DNA of 64,000 bases from Serpula lacrymans var. lacrymans S7.9 (GCF_000218685.1 NW_006763294.1:3059543-3123542), one strand, 5' to 3'; positions 23,350-35,430 are shown, counted from the stretch's first letter. The notes: generated from the sequence alone by a model not told the origin. Made by a program: numbers and translations.

Positions 23350-25880
23350 TCATACTTACACACCAAAAAATCTTCCTGGTGCTCCAATTCACATAAATGT
23401 CATCCACGAATACATCATCAACGAACTTCGCCTAGGCCGTTTCTCCGGTCCCTTTACTCAAACCGCTCTCAAATTGAAAATAGGATCATTCCGCTCTTCA
23501 CCCCTACAAGTTTCCATCAAAGAAGGATTACCTGGCGAACCGACAAAATTTTGTGTCTGCAGACATCTATCATACGTCGGATCCCAAGGACACTCAGTTA
23601 ACAACGAAATCAACAGTTCCTTATATCCCACAAAATGGGGCACCGCTCAGTACATTGCACAACTCGTAAGTTCATTTCATGATAGTTCAAACAATGTACC
23701 GCACCTTTTTGTATTGGGCTCTCCACCACATTGTATTATGTGCGCCCCTCGCATACAATCTGATCAATAGACGAATGGTTATATTACTGCCAATCCTTCA
23801 CCATAGAACTGGCAGTGTTGGTGGGGATCCAACTTGGAATATCAGTTACCAACTTTCTTATCCGAAGTGATAACAAAGGAGTCATTGCTTCTTTTCGCAA
23901 AGGGCAATGTCACAATATGCACATCAACATGTGCATTTGTCGCACAGAAGCCGTTCTGGCACCACTCAGCCTCTCTCTCACCCTCATATACGTCAATACC
24001 AAGGACAACCTTGCTGACCCCATATCACACGGCATCCATCCCTCTACTGCCTCTCGTCTCCCCTTTGCAGTCCGACTACCCACCGACATATCCCCCTTCT
24101 TCTCTCATGTCTGACCGCCACTCTCTAACAGACATACTACAATCTGTAGATGTTGGTGCCGCCACTCAAGCCCTATATCGTGAATTTCCTCCCTCTGTGA
24201 GGCACTTAGCCTCCTCTTCAACTGATCAAACACGCACTCCCAGGACACCACGTCTTAATAATTGCATCCAACAATCATCTCATTGCCCTCACGTTCTTGC
24301 AAGTGACAGACTTTTACTTTGGTCAGCTCCGCACTCTATATCCTTCCAGCATGATCTTGATGTTGCCTTTCCTTCTTCTCATTTAATCAAACTCTTCCAG
24401 GTCATGATTTGATCATTAGACGAAAATACACGCAGTAATTATGGGGCCGGGCTACTTCAATTCACTCAATACTGTGATCAACTGAATATTCCCGAAGAGA
24501 ATTGTATGCCCGCATCAGAAACTCTCTTAACAGCATTCTCAGCACACGCAGCTGGCTCTATCTCTTTGAGCGCTCTCAACAATTGGTTAGCTGGGCTACA
24601 TTTCTGGCACACTATAAACGGTGCTCCTTGGCACGGACATGAAATGCTTCATCATGTACGCCGAGGAGTCACAAAACTGGTTCCCATCTCCTCCAAACAT
24701 ACAAAGAGGCCTCCTGTTACTATAGAGGCATTACTTTCACTCTGCCATGGCCTGGACCTAACCAATTCTCTTGATGCCAGTCTGGCCTTTTGGTTGTGTT
24801 GTTGGTAGGCACCTCCTTTGATTATACTATATTCATTTCTTTCTCCTTTTTTCAACAATTCATGTAGTCTTGGTGAACTTATCATACCCAGCACCAATCT
24901 CTTTCTTCCTGTAACAACCAAGAGTTAGTTACTCTGGCGCACACAAGAACACACTATAAAGAAGATGTTGAGGGAGTGGTTACCCCTTAAGCTGCAGAGA
25001 GTTTGTTGGTATACAACAGGAGGACTCGCTAAGGAGTCTCCTGGATCTATTGGGGTATATATACTAATGCAGAGTGTTTGTGCTTATGTACTGTACAGTT
25101 GATAAAGTCAGTGGCTGATGATGTCATGGGGCCTAGCCCGCATGACCAGCTCCACTGTGTGCGAGAGTTGTATCTAAAATAAGAAGAAGGCAATGCGGCG
25201 CGAGAAAGAGGAGTTTGAACAAAAGGGGAAGTGCCACGTGGCACCATGTGTGAAAGCTAAAGTGTACAAGGTTAAAGCGGAGAATGAAAAAGAAGGAAAG
25301 GTCCGAAAATTGTGTTATCATAACACTTCCTGCCAAACACGTATCCCGTTCCGTTATCCCACTAACATTCCATCACCTACCCAATAACACAGTTTTCACC
25401 ACATTTCACATACCTTGGACGAAAACCACTCTACAAGATGGAGCGGACATCTCTGTCACTGCACGCGCTCACCCCACTTGTCCCATAACAGCTCTCAAAC
25501 ACCATCTTGTCTGTAACGCAAAGGTACCTGACATGGCTCCCTTGTTTGCTTCTGAAACAGCAAATGGTTCCTGGGCACCATTAACCAGGCTGTGGTTCTT
25601 GAACCGATGTAATGCAGTATGGCTGGAAGCGGGATATCCAGATATGCTGGGACATGCATTTCAGATCGGAGGTACCACTGAACTGTTACTTCAAGGCATC
25701 AATCCAGACATCATTGCAACTCAAGGATGTTGGCACAGCAGGGCATTTTTATTATACTGGCATCGCATAGAATCCATTCTTCCTTTGTTTCTTTCTGCTT
25801 CTAATCAGGACTCATCTTGTTCACGTCTCTTAGCATCCATAGATACTTTTCACCAACGACACGGCATTTCAGCATCTTGA
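23350..25880 (+). pseudogene. DIRS-like RT / RNase H / tyrosine recombinase remnant
   Basis: In order: the start of a DIRS-type reverse transcriptase (ELRLGRFSGPFTQ, IGSFRSSPLQV, CRHLSYVG, VNNEI; 23400-23660); an abrupt jump with the RT palm missing; an RNase H region (IRSDNKGVIASFRKG and KDNLADPISHG, 23860-24040); and a tyrosine recombinase (24506-25880: LNNWLAGLHFWH, GAPWHGHEMLHHVRRG, PPVTIEALLSL, PWTKTTLQDGADIS, GHAFQIGGTTELLLQG, YWHRIESILPLF). A likely intron at 24805-24867 links FWLCC to LGELIIPS. DIRS elements integrate a circular DNA copy with this recombinase. Both catalytic arginines appear substituted (see findings), and an LTR at 24910-25325 interrupts it, so it is inactive. Confidence 0.8.
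24910..25325 (+). mobile_element. Solo LTR, group A, in the DIRS recombinase (copy 5)
   Basis: TGTAACAACC to TATCATAACA, with exact CTTCC duplication at 24905-24909 and 25326-25330. It splits the recombinase between the LGELIIPSTN and FHIPWTKTTL segments. Confidence 0.92.
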
Positions 25881-26609
25881 GCGCTCATCACTCAAAAACT
25901 CAAAACATATGTTGTAATTATCACATTCTCAGGTTTACATTCAATGTTTTGTAATTTGTTTTTAATTTGTTTTTTTCTTGCCAAAATTACACATGATTGG
26001 TTTGGTATTTTAAGCATTCCTTGATCACTGACTCAGTGTGGGGATGTCTCCGACCTGTAGTGAGCCAATGTTCTCGGATGGTTAGGTCTAGAATCCTTCC
26101 CCACTCGTTCCTGGACCCATCCTCAGAACGCTCCGAAGGTCTAATTTCAGATTTTTTTCATTTTCTCAAACTTTACAATCAGCTGACAAATCCAAAGTTT
26201 GGGTTTTCCAGAATTTCTTTCCAATCAGCTGACAAATCCGAAAAAAATTGGTTCTCCGGAATTTCCCGCAAAACCAATAATCTGACCTTCACCACCAAAC
26301 CACGAAAATAATACTTATTATATTTTTTTATCTTCTCTCATCTCTAATTGTCTAAATAATATATACAAATACTATTTTACTCCATCATATCTATTTCAAC
26401 AGCTGTGAGCGATCATACAAAAGTGAGTGCAATTCTCCCAACACATTAATCCACGGAGGTCACGTAATAGGTCCAGTGGACTATGCAAACAAACAATCAT
26501 ATAGCATAGCCACCTGGACCCGGATGTTGAACGCGTCTGCCCACATTTACATTGACTGCCCGCACTTCCTCCCAGCCTATCAGCTTCTTGCCCATAGCAC
26601 TGGTTTGCT
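25881..26609. other. Gene-less stretch after the DIRS remnant
   Basis: Holds the imperfect tandem repeat at 26176-26268 and AT-rich DNA. Any inverted or split direct terminal repeats of the DIRS element were not identified. The frame 25997-26311 covers the tandem repeat and is not supported as a gene. Confidence 0.35.
26176..26268. repeat. Imperfect 46-bp tandem duplication
   Basis: CAATCAGCTGACAAATCC occurs identically at 26176-26193 and 26222-26239, each followed by a related T-rich tail (TTTTCCAGAATTTC and TTCTCCGGAATTTC). It is two units only. Confidence 0.75.
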
Positions 26610-27770
26610 ATGCCTCCTTTAGGGACCAGTGATGCCGACAACATAACCGGCACTTCATTGACCAAGGCAACAACCAAGGAATGCATTGGGTGCAAGCGGG
26701 TACTTGCTTTGGAACAGTTTGCCTTGGCTACCAAAGGCAAGGGCAAAGGACTGCCAAAAGCAACTTGTATGTCTCGTTCTGTACGACAGTCTGAATGGGC
26801 TAAAGAGAAGTACCGTGAAAAATGGGATACTGAGAAGGAAAATACCACCAATGAACCCACCAATGAGTCAGCGGCTGCTGGACTTGGTGTTGTAGCACTC
26901 GAAGACTTCCTCGCACTTCTCAGCAGGTAGGGGAATCACCTTGAAGTGGATGCTAATGTGGACATTAGCAGTGTCAACCGAAATCTGTCTCTGGATACCT
27001 GCACAATTGCAGACCGTATTACCAAGTTAATTTGGGATATGATGAGTTACCGTTGGCTGTAAGTAGCACTGCTGCCAATTTTCACATGATATTAAAGTCA
27101 ATCATCATCTTCTAGCTATCATAGTAAATATGTTTATCGACGTTCTGGTGGTGACATAATCCAGTATAGATGTCATTGTGCACAGAGTAATACACGCTCC
27201 AAGAAGCCTAAAAAGAGTGCTCCGAATGTAGAGAAGCAACGTGATAAGCAGAGCATGCTTACTTTTGCATGTGAAGGCTGGCTGTATATCACTATTTCAC
27301 GTCACTCTATGACTGCTGAAATATCTGTGACACACCAAGAGGATCATATTCCTTACTGTTGCATTGATATCCCAAAAGAGGTCCATGAACTCGTGCAAAA
27401 AATTCAGATTCAACTAGCTCACAGGTATGCTAACTATGTGAGAAGACGAATACTATGTCCGCTAATTGACATATTCTCTCACAGTTATGGAATAAAATCC
27501 TCCAGAAGTACCCTAATCCAACGTTTACGAGGAAGGCTATCTACCAGATCTGGTCTAAAATTGGCAGCCAGCAATGGAAGCGTGATGAAGATGAGATGGT
27601 GTCAGCAAAAATGCTTCTGGAGTAGGGACGCAAACAAGGAGGACTGGGGGTTTACTCTGTGTTGCCAATTGAGCTGATTCCAGAACCCGGTTTAAAGGCT
27701 CTGGCTTTTGCCCTCCCAGATGTCTTGAAGCAGTGGGGTGGAAGAATACGAGAACTATCTCTTATGTGAG
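26610..27770 (+). pseudogene. MULE-associated N-terminal fragment (tentative)
   Basis: ORF 26610-26930 begins with a short cysteine motif (ECIGCKRVLALEQFAL). Later frames give YRRSGGDIIQYRCHCAQ (about 27130-27185), QSMLTFACEGWLYITISRHS (27249-27308), HQEDHIPYCCIDIPKEV, then KKYPNPTF-like and AFALPDVLKQWGGRIRELSL (about 27700-27765). This order resembles proteins in basidiomycete genomes whose C-terminal half is a Mutator-like (MULE) DDE transposase. Here the DDE half is missing after 27770. At least two frame changes and a TAG near 27626 break it. The MULE link is from memory and uncertain; the coding nature of the segments is fairly clear. Confidence 0.5.
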
Positions 27771-28039
27771 ATTTTCTATGTACATGAGAATTCAGGCACT
27801 GATGGCTTGATCAATAGGGAATACAAATGGCACACAGTTTAAGTGATGTTTGGAGATTCCTGTTGCTCTGATAATGCTATATAAGTGGCTACCATCAGTA
27901 TCAGATGTATAATTGTGGGTGTGGTTGTGTAAGCATCACAAGCTTAATACTCTTGTACTGCTAAAATTCTGCTCTCTTGGAGCAACTTTGAATATCTCCT
28001 AATGCTTCTCATGTTGCTCCGGTAGCTGGATTCCAAGGC

Positions 28040-28830
28040 AACACACCTATGGACAGCTGAAGGCGGCGGCGGTTGTCGACTATCTCAATCACTAGTTCAA
28101 GGACCGTGTTGCACTCAGTGTAAGTGGATTTCTTATAGTCCTCATTGTATAGCTACTATTCTTTCGATTTTAACCTCATAGGGCTATGCACCGTTCTACA
28201 AACACCAATAAGGGATTACAAGAAAATATCTACATCATGTTACAACTGCCAACACTATGCAGAAAGCACCTAAGTACAATACTGGAACTGCCCACCAATC
28301 TCATATGGATAATTGTGAGTACTCAATCGCTCGAATCAAACCGAACTGATGATGTTATAGACTGGACTATTTATGTACCGACTACATTGATGGCCATGTG
28401 CTGGGCAGCACACCGTTCAGATGCGTCAGGATAGATAGTCTTGCGTTGATAGCTCAAGGATGCAGATATCGCAAAACAAAGGACATATGTGAGTACTCAA
28501 TCGCTCAATATGTTCCACGCTGATAAATATGAGGGATTGTTCCGTTCACATCTCTGTTGCACTGATGGTCTGATGGTCACACGCTGCCCAGGTTGATATT
28601 GTGGAGAACGGTGACATGTACATGGATGGTGAATATAACTACCTAGGGCTTCGATCAACTTGGACGACGTCCATTGCATTGTATGTATATCTGCAGGCAG
28701 TATCATTCTATCTCGGCCGTGCTAATATTGTGTTCAAAAATTTTATTAATATACTATTAATTGGGCAATTACATAGGAGAAAATGTGCTATATATCAATT
28801 TCTACTTTGGCATCATTCACCCAAATGACA
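28040..28830 (+). pseudogene. Unrecognised coding-like remnant
   Basis: Plus-strand frames give protein-like pieces in sequence: VDYLNH and FKDRVAL (28070-28120), APFYKHQ and RKYLHHVTTANTMQKAPKY (28183-28290), YIDGHVLGSTPFRCVRIDSL (28380-28440), VDIVENGDMYMDGEYNYLGL (about 28590-28650). Two GTGAGTACTCAATCGCTC donors (28314 and 28490) suggest short introns, and their near-identity over 19 bases is odd. I do not recognise the family. It may be the lost partner of the 26610-27770 fragment or a separate gene. Confidence 0.35.
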
Positions 28831-28979
28831 TGTCTCCTACTGCTCAGATGACTCCACCCTAGCTGCTTTTAATGCAGCACATTTTTCTTTTATACGAGCC
28901 AATGCACTGTTTTTGGATACAAGGCATTGAGCAGACGAGTGACTTGGAAAGATCTGGCTGATAACAGAGGAAAATTGAG

Positions 28980-30660
28980 CTATCAAACACATCATGATGA
29001 TATTGTGAAAGGCCTACATGTTCCACCATTTCAGCAATGCCTCAACTTCTTCTCTCTCATCAATGTTGTTGAACAAATCAAGTATTGAAGAGTAAAACCG
29101 TTCAGAATCTGTAATTGCGTCACTTTTAGTAAAGACCAGTGACAACGATAGCCCAAACCGGACCTGAGGGATACCCATATATGAGCTATGACCTTAGTAA
29201 AAGGGAAATTGTCCATTTACCTGCGTTGCAACATAGGCTATCGAGGCAGGTGTTACAGATGACATCCCATGAATGCGGGCATTGCCTGATCTGGTTGCTT
29301 TTGGCTCTTTTTCTACAGAGCTAGGCGACGTGAAGACATATTTGTAAGACTATGACCATAATGTTAGTTCTTCGTAAATGAGAAGGGCGAGTAACTTACA
29401 GATACTAGCAATGAGCTCTGGAATGCTCCAATCCAGGGATTGTCACTATCGTACTTGTAGTCCTTGTAGATGAAATTCGGCCACTGATCGCCGGGGATGA
29501 TCAAACTTCCATCTTTTAAACTCGTTTTCAGCCTATGCAAACCTATGAATAATGTGAATGAGTGATAGCCTGATAAACTTACTGTTGGTTGGACCAGGCC
29601 AAGCCAGCTGGGCATAACAAAGCCCCAGTACACTCATGATTGAACCCGCAATCAGATTTGATGTTGCATGATAGAGGAGGATGAATGGTGTAACAACCAA
29701 GAGTTATTTACTCTGGCGCACACATGAACACACTATAAAGAAGATGATGGGGAGTGGTTACCCCTTAGGCTGCAGTGAGTCAGTTGTGCTAGACAACAGG
29801 AGGACTCCCTGGGTCCTTCCCCATGTATTGCTCTTGTATATATACTAAAATACATGAGGTACTGTACAGTTGTAAATAAAGTTCAAAGTCCGATGTCTAG
29901 CATGTGACCGGTCACATGATGAGTCTAGACACTGGTCAGGTGATATGTCACATGACTGGTCATGTGACTATGAAAAGTTGAAAATGTAAAGTAAAGTAAA
30001 TAGTCACATGACTGGTCATGTGACTTGGAAAATAAAAGTAGAAGTACAAAAGTGAAGCGTAAGTAGGTGCTGGTATGTCAATTGTAACAAATGGTTTGTC
30101 CTGGATGTGTTATCCAGTCAAGGATGGTGCCTTTGAGACTTTTGGTATTGTCTGACCTAGCCTAGATGCACCCCACTGGATCTTCCACATTTCAGGTTAG
30201 TAGTTTGCATAGAAAATAAAGTGATAAACTTACCAACTCTGCTATTATCCCAATTTCTTCTTCCAAGCTTGCCCTGATATGCTCTTCTAGACCTGGTATT
30301 ATATCTAGAAGCATTTTGAAAATATGTTGCTCTCTCAATTCGCTGAAACAAAACATTCCTTTATGAACTTAAAACAATATGGAGAAAATGTGACTTACTC
30401 CACTCTGAGCACTTCTAACCCATGCTGGTCACTAGCAAATTCTGGGTCCAAGTCTTCCATACGCCGTGTGCCATTGACAACCAGGGTTTTGATATCGCAC
30501 ATAGCATGAGCAGTTTGTCCAAAATGTTGGCCATGGTGCACCAATGGGTCAGAGGTACATCTATCACATTAGCTAGTCAGTCCCATATGTGGCCAATCAC
30601 ACACCACTCACAGCTTTTTCCTTGGGCCCACTTGAAGAGCACTCTCACAATGTCGATGAC
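28980..30660 (-). pseudogene. DUF6698-like protein, LTR-split
   Basis: On the minus strand I see, from the right, MEDLDPEFASDQHGLEVLRVE (30460-30390), IPGLEEHIRASLEEEIGIIAEL (30300-30235), and beyond the LTR the signature IIPGDQWPNFIYKDYKYD with DNPWIGAFQSSLLVSV (29500-29395), then YKYVFTSPSSVEKEPKAT and SGNARIHGMSSVTPASIAYVAT (29345-29220). This matches, from memory, the Agaricomycete-restricted family called DUF6698, whose role is unknown. A 50-60 nt intron follows the SLLVSV segment. The chimeric LTR at 29689-30089 cuts the coding region, and small frame changes occur, so the gene is dead. Confidence 0.65.
29689..30089 (+). mobile_element. Solo LTR, A/B chimera
   Basis: It starts exactly like group A (TGTAACAACCAAGAGTTA, GGGGAGTGGTTACCCCTTAGG) but from about 29790 it follows group B (CCTTCCCCATGTATTGCTC, TACATGAGGTACTGTACAG, the CACATG palindromes, GGTATGTCAATTGTAACA). 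Exact AATGG duplication at 29684-29688 and 30090-30094 shows it inserted as one unit. Confidence 0.9.
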
Positions 30661-32077
30661 CTGAAACGATTTGAGAGGGGCTTAGATGAGGCATGATGAG
30701 AGCCAGAGATCAGTTGCTAGGAGGGGATATCGAATGAAGAGAAAACTTGGGACTGGGGGTGACAGGCGCGAGTAAGTCTAGAAATTGGATATATAAGGCA
30801 GTGGTCACCTCGTGCAAGTGGTCAACTTGGTAAGCTGGGGAAATTTAACAAATAGACTATAAAAATGTAGCTTTTAACAAAGTTGAAAGGTGACCAGAGC
30901 ACCAAGGACCCTGAATGTAAATGATGGTTGACTGACAAAGCTTGCCCATTCACCCTGTTTGTTGATTGGGACACCCAAGCATATAAATCTACTGAGTTAT
31001 CCTGCAGTTGATCTGAGAGAAAAAGGCCCTTACCACAATTTTTTACTTGATCCCAACTGCTACCACAACTTACACAATATCCCTAATCTGTCCAATGTCC
31101 CAGCATACAGTGCCAGCCTACAGCAACATCAACTATGCTGGTCTCAGGTTTGATATGTTGAACAAGAAGGCACTATTTCTGCCATACTTAAAACGCATTC
31201 ACCGGCACTATGATGCCGAAGCCGAAAACCTTCATCCTTGGTTGTGGTAAGTTGCTGTAGCACCTTGACGCTTCTCGCTATTAATGTCTGGGTTTAATTA
31301 GGCTGGTAACTTTGTCAGGCGAAAGGATAACACCTTCAGAGTTGGACCACCATTGAAAAATCTACAACTTTCTTGGCCCCTCCTGTCTTTGTGCTTTGAA
31401 GAAAGGCGAGCAAGGAGCTTATACAGAGTGTGTCATCACCATTGAAGCTGACGAGTTGTATGTTGGGGAGTACATGGCCAAGTGTGCAAAAGGAGACTGT
31501 GGATACTCAGGCAAGTCCTAAAGTTACCCCCAAACATCGAGCTGGCCTTTACTCACCATATGGTCCACTTATTAGTCAGTATTGAATGCATGTACACAAG
31601 GAATGGGCTGTTGGTAAACAGGTACCCCCGTCAAGGTAGGTTCTAGTCAACCAGTCAAAGTCAATATACTTGTATTTGCAACACGCTTGAACTCAGACGT
31701 ACCAGATACAAACTCCCCAGTGCCCCCGCGTGTAGTCTATTCAACCAGATTGAGGCAACAGGTCATTGGTGCGCAACTTCCACACTTCATATACTTGAAA
31801 TGACACTCTGAGAAATAGGCATCACAACTCTACTTACATCCATCCATAGACATAACAGGGCACCACGCGGAGAAACGGATGCACTTTTGGATCAAATTCT
31901 TCGTTTAGACGCCCTGCGACACCCTGGACTCACTGAGCCCAATTTCAGGAGGATATTTACCCAGTGCTCCTGAGGGTTGATCATGACAAAAAGGGCATTT
32001 TCCCACCACAACTGCATGATGGCTGTTGCCCTCGGAATAGAACCTACCATCATTGACCTTACAGGGGATGATTGAAT
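30661..32077 (+). pseudogene. Cysteine-containing Agaricomycete protein remnant (unrecognised function)
   Basis: The region 30661-30890 shows nothing. From about 30890 plus-strand frames give KKALFLPYLKRIHRHYDAEA (31159-31220), EADELYVGEYMAKCAKGDCGY (31442-31505), LRLDALRHPGLTEPNFRRIF (31890-31950) and, at the end, GLIMTKRAFSHHNC followed by a terminal VIDLTGDD and TGA (about 31975-32077). The paired CxxC-like and HHNC motifs suggest zinc binding, and the acidic terminal VIDLTGDD resembles a SUMO-interaction motif. Similar C-termini occur in mushroom proteins I recall without a function. Several frame changes are present. Confidence 0.4.
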
Positions 32078-32288
32078 TTTAGTGTATTATTCAATCTAGA
32101 AAATGTTTCAATTTTAATTAAATTTTTACACAAAATTTCCAACTGAGTGATACAACTTGAAAGAAAGAGATAATGAGACAACTAATGCAAACACTGCGAA
32201 AAACTACAGAAAACAAATTAATAAAAATACAAACATATTTACCTTGTAACAAGCAACTCACAAGAAAAGTTGTAGAACTCAAATACAA

Positions 32289-33010
32289 TTATACAGGATG
32301 GACCAACACTGACTGACATTCTTGGAGGAAGTAGGATTGTTGAGAGAGTGAACAAAGCCTTCCAATATCATGGTGCACAGCTTGAAGCTCCACTCTGGCT
32401 TTCAACATACAGCCTTTGTACGAGTTAGCCTTGATGAGGCTATAACACCATTTGAACTCAGAAGTGCGCACAATTGCATGTAAAGCACTGCGTGACAACT
32501 GGGCATGGTGAAGTTGCTGCTGCAATGAAGCGGGGTCAGAGATTCAGTCTGTGGATTCGACAAAGTTCGTCGCTGCAAACATATTAGATGGCAAGAAGGC
32601 TAGAAAGTACTGGATGCACCAAGTTGACCGCAATCTCTATGAGATTCTGCATATTGGTCGTCTCCTCCTGAGTACGTGATATGATGATAGGTTCTATGCC
32701 AGGTTCAGAAGCCAAATCAGTAAAACGTGGATAGCAAGGAGATGCAGAACTATTGAGAACGCAACAATTGGCATAGCCTTGGGATGACCTTGATGAAGTT
32801 AAAGTAGCCTCGTCCCGCTTGGGCGAATATAATTGACTGGTGGTCAAAGCAGGTTGCAGGGAAATTGTGAGACACGTAGTTGACATCTGTATGGTTGAAA
32901 TTACATGTAAAAATTTTATCAAAACCACAGAGAGCGAGGCATATGTGGCAGTAGCTATTCAAGTCTGAGATCTGGGACTTGGGTGAGGTGAGTGAAGCAG
33001 GAACCAGCAC
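32289..33010 (-). CDS. Coding-like minus-strand segment, unrecognised
   Basis: Overlapping minus frames (33010-32750, 32928-32584, 32525-32289) have protein-like composition, for example SDLNSYCHICLALCGFDKIF, DLASEPGIEPIIISRTQEE and RTSEFKWCYSLIKANSYKGC. They would need introns or frameshifts to join. No domain is recognised. It may simply be noise, because no conserved motif anchors it. The 32078-32288 stretch to its left is AT-rich and empty. Confidence 0.22.
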
Positions 33011-33288
33011 TTTGTTGTCATAATTTCCTGAGCATGCTTACTTATCGTGGATTCTGAGCGAGTTGGTTGAGTTGTCACTCACTATTCAACCAACTTCTGG
33101 CAACGGTACATTATTTTACATTTTACCTCTGGGGCAAGTTACCCGTCAATAGACATTGTCACATTTTCAGGGTCAAAATCCGGTTGCTTTGGGCGAAGCA
33201 AAGGTTTCTTGAATGCTTTCACCAGGTATATAATTTATATCTGACGTGCCTCCAAGCGTGTCAGGCTTGAAATCTACCACATCTTTCT

Positions 33289-35430
33289 ATGGCCCCTTCT
33301 TTGGATGACCCGCCAGATGGATTCCACAACAATGAGGCCCTAGCCTCCATTTCAGCTGCACTACGTCCTGAAAATATTGAAGCATCCTTGCAAGCAGAGA
33401 ATTTTCTATGGGGGTCTGGCCTCCAACCCTTGGCCCCTTTTGTGAGTTTCAAGTTCCATTTGTACAAAAATCGTTGATTCATCGCATTTGTTTTATTTGC
33501 AGATCCAGGGGTCATCTTCTGAAGGGTACAGCTCATCTAATGCCCATAGCAGTAATTTGAGCAGGGCTTCTAGTATTTGGGGTGTATTCACATCCCTTAA
33601 TAACGAGGAAGGACGAGGCTTCATACCGGAAGACACTACTCTCCTAAACTTGGCTGCCCACAACATAGAGTATGATGTTGGTTTTGGTATGAACATTCTA
33701 TGGCTAATACATTTATAATTGCATGTGTAAGCTGATCTTTGTGTTTGCAGGCGTGTCCTCCCGTCAGATCTGTTCGCCCTAGCGTAGTCAACCAGGATCC
33801 CCAGGTTCTTCAGCCGCCCCACGACTTGCGGCTTGTTAATCCTGCAGCAAATAACCCTCTGACTGATCCCTGTCTTTGCACGTTAGAATGGTACAAGAAT
33901 ATTCCTCGCAACAAAGCAGACGACTATGTAATTATCAAGGTTATGTTAACTTGTTTGCGTAGTACCGAGATCCTACATATTTTTTCCAATTTGGATGCAG
34001 ACATACTCGACAATGAAGCTGTCGATGCTGAACAAAAATTCATCCGTGAGCATCCAGACAGTCGCAGTTTCAGTAAGCTCCATATTTTGATCTCATTAGG
34101 TTCATGATAATGACTTTTTTTTTAATAATATACCTGTGTAGCTTTCTATGTTCCTCACCAAGAAGTTTGCATGGATCAGCACTTCCTTGAGCTAGCCAGG
34201 ACTAGGATCTGAAACCTTTGTACCAGCGATAGGAGATGCACTGCGACAATTGTAGATGGACCCTGTCCCAAAGATAAGGGAAAGGCAAACAAAAGGAAAT
34301 CTTCACAAAAAGGTAAAGGTAGGCAACAAGAAGAGCCATCAGAAGATTGACCAAGTCAACCCTCCTCCTACAATGCGTGATACATAGATGGTCACACTCG
34401 GTCAGCAGAAGAGACAAAAGCAATACTCAATTGGCTTCATTCTCGACCCGGTGATATTTCATTTGCACATACATTCAACAAATTTGTAAGATTCAAGTTC
34501 CACATCAGGGGTGCTATTACTAATATCACTTAGGGTAATGTTTTAGGTCTGTACAACAACCCTGCTTTTGAGGAGGTCTTGTGCTGTATCCTTCTCTTAC
34601 CTTCCGAGCGAGTGCTCACCTTAACTGACTGGCGTGAGTTGGGTATGATCCCTTTGACAGCCTATGTGCACATTGTTACATTGGTTAGTTTGTCATGATT
34701 CTTATACACTGTCACGTCACTCACATAGGTTTCACAGATATCACATTCGTTCCATCAGCTGTGGTTGGGTACCCACGCAACTTCACCAAGGCTTACATGG
34801 AGGGAATATGAGGGCCCGGTTTTTATTGACTCTTTGAACCACTTACAACAGCAGGCTATGGTAAATCAGGCATTCAATCAACGTAAAACAGAGTTACATG
34901 GTATTTTCCTTGTGCAGACTCGGTGAGTTTCAGCTGTGTGGGATGTTTATTGAGCGACTACTTACAATTATTAATATTTTTCTAGCAACTCTAATTTTTC
35001 TCATTCACCAAGTACCCCTGCTCTCGTAGCCAATCAGGGTACAACGGTTGACAATCCCACACTGCTATCATCAACCACTGCACTCCCAGTTCCAGCTGCT
35101 GTTTTCCATTCTGCTACCTCCTTAACAGCTGTTAGTGTTGCACCCCTTGTGACCATGATCACTGCCATTCAGTCCGACGTTGGTCAACCCATCAGTGCGC
35201 CAAATGTGATATTTGATGTCAATAATGGTTTGTTGAATCGTTTTTTTTTTTTCCCTGTGAGTTGTATACTGTTGGTTTACATTGCTTTCATAGATCTCCA
35301 AGAGGCAAATACCACAATGCCAACCATTTCACCATCCATGTCCAATGCGGGTTATGCTGGTTTAGGTGGTTACCAGTCTTTTGTTCATTGCAACCTAAGG
35401 CCACGCAGGAGGAGGTACTCATTTTAGTTG
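33289..35430 (+). CDS. Unrecognised multi-exon gene
   Basis: A series of plus-strand segments bounded by consensus short introns suggests a real gene. It starts MAPSLDDPPDGFHNNEAL (33289), has an intron from GTGAGT near 33442 to TTGCAG near 33502, then SSSEGYSSSNAHSSNLSRAS, PPVRSVRPSVVNQDPQVLQP (33743-33800), VDAEQKFIREHPDSRSF (about 34020-34072), a lysine-rich stretch (34270-34320), GLYNNPAFEEVLC and SERVLTLTDWRELG (34550-34640), QQQAMVNQAFNQRKTELHGIF (34850-34915), and a Ser/Thr/Pro-rich tail (35000-35220). Stops near 34210 and 34385 may be real breaks or missed introns. No family is recognised. It looks like a disordered, nuclear-type protein, but that is an impression only. Confidence 0.4.

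Noticed and set aside
23834..24412. 192-codon plus-strand ORF
   Set aside because: Its first part is a shadow of the RNase H frame (RSDNKGVI). Only the later part (HVLASDRLLLW) fits the DIRS frame after a shift, so it is not a separate gene.
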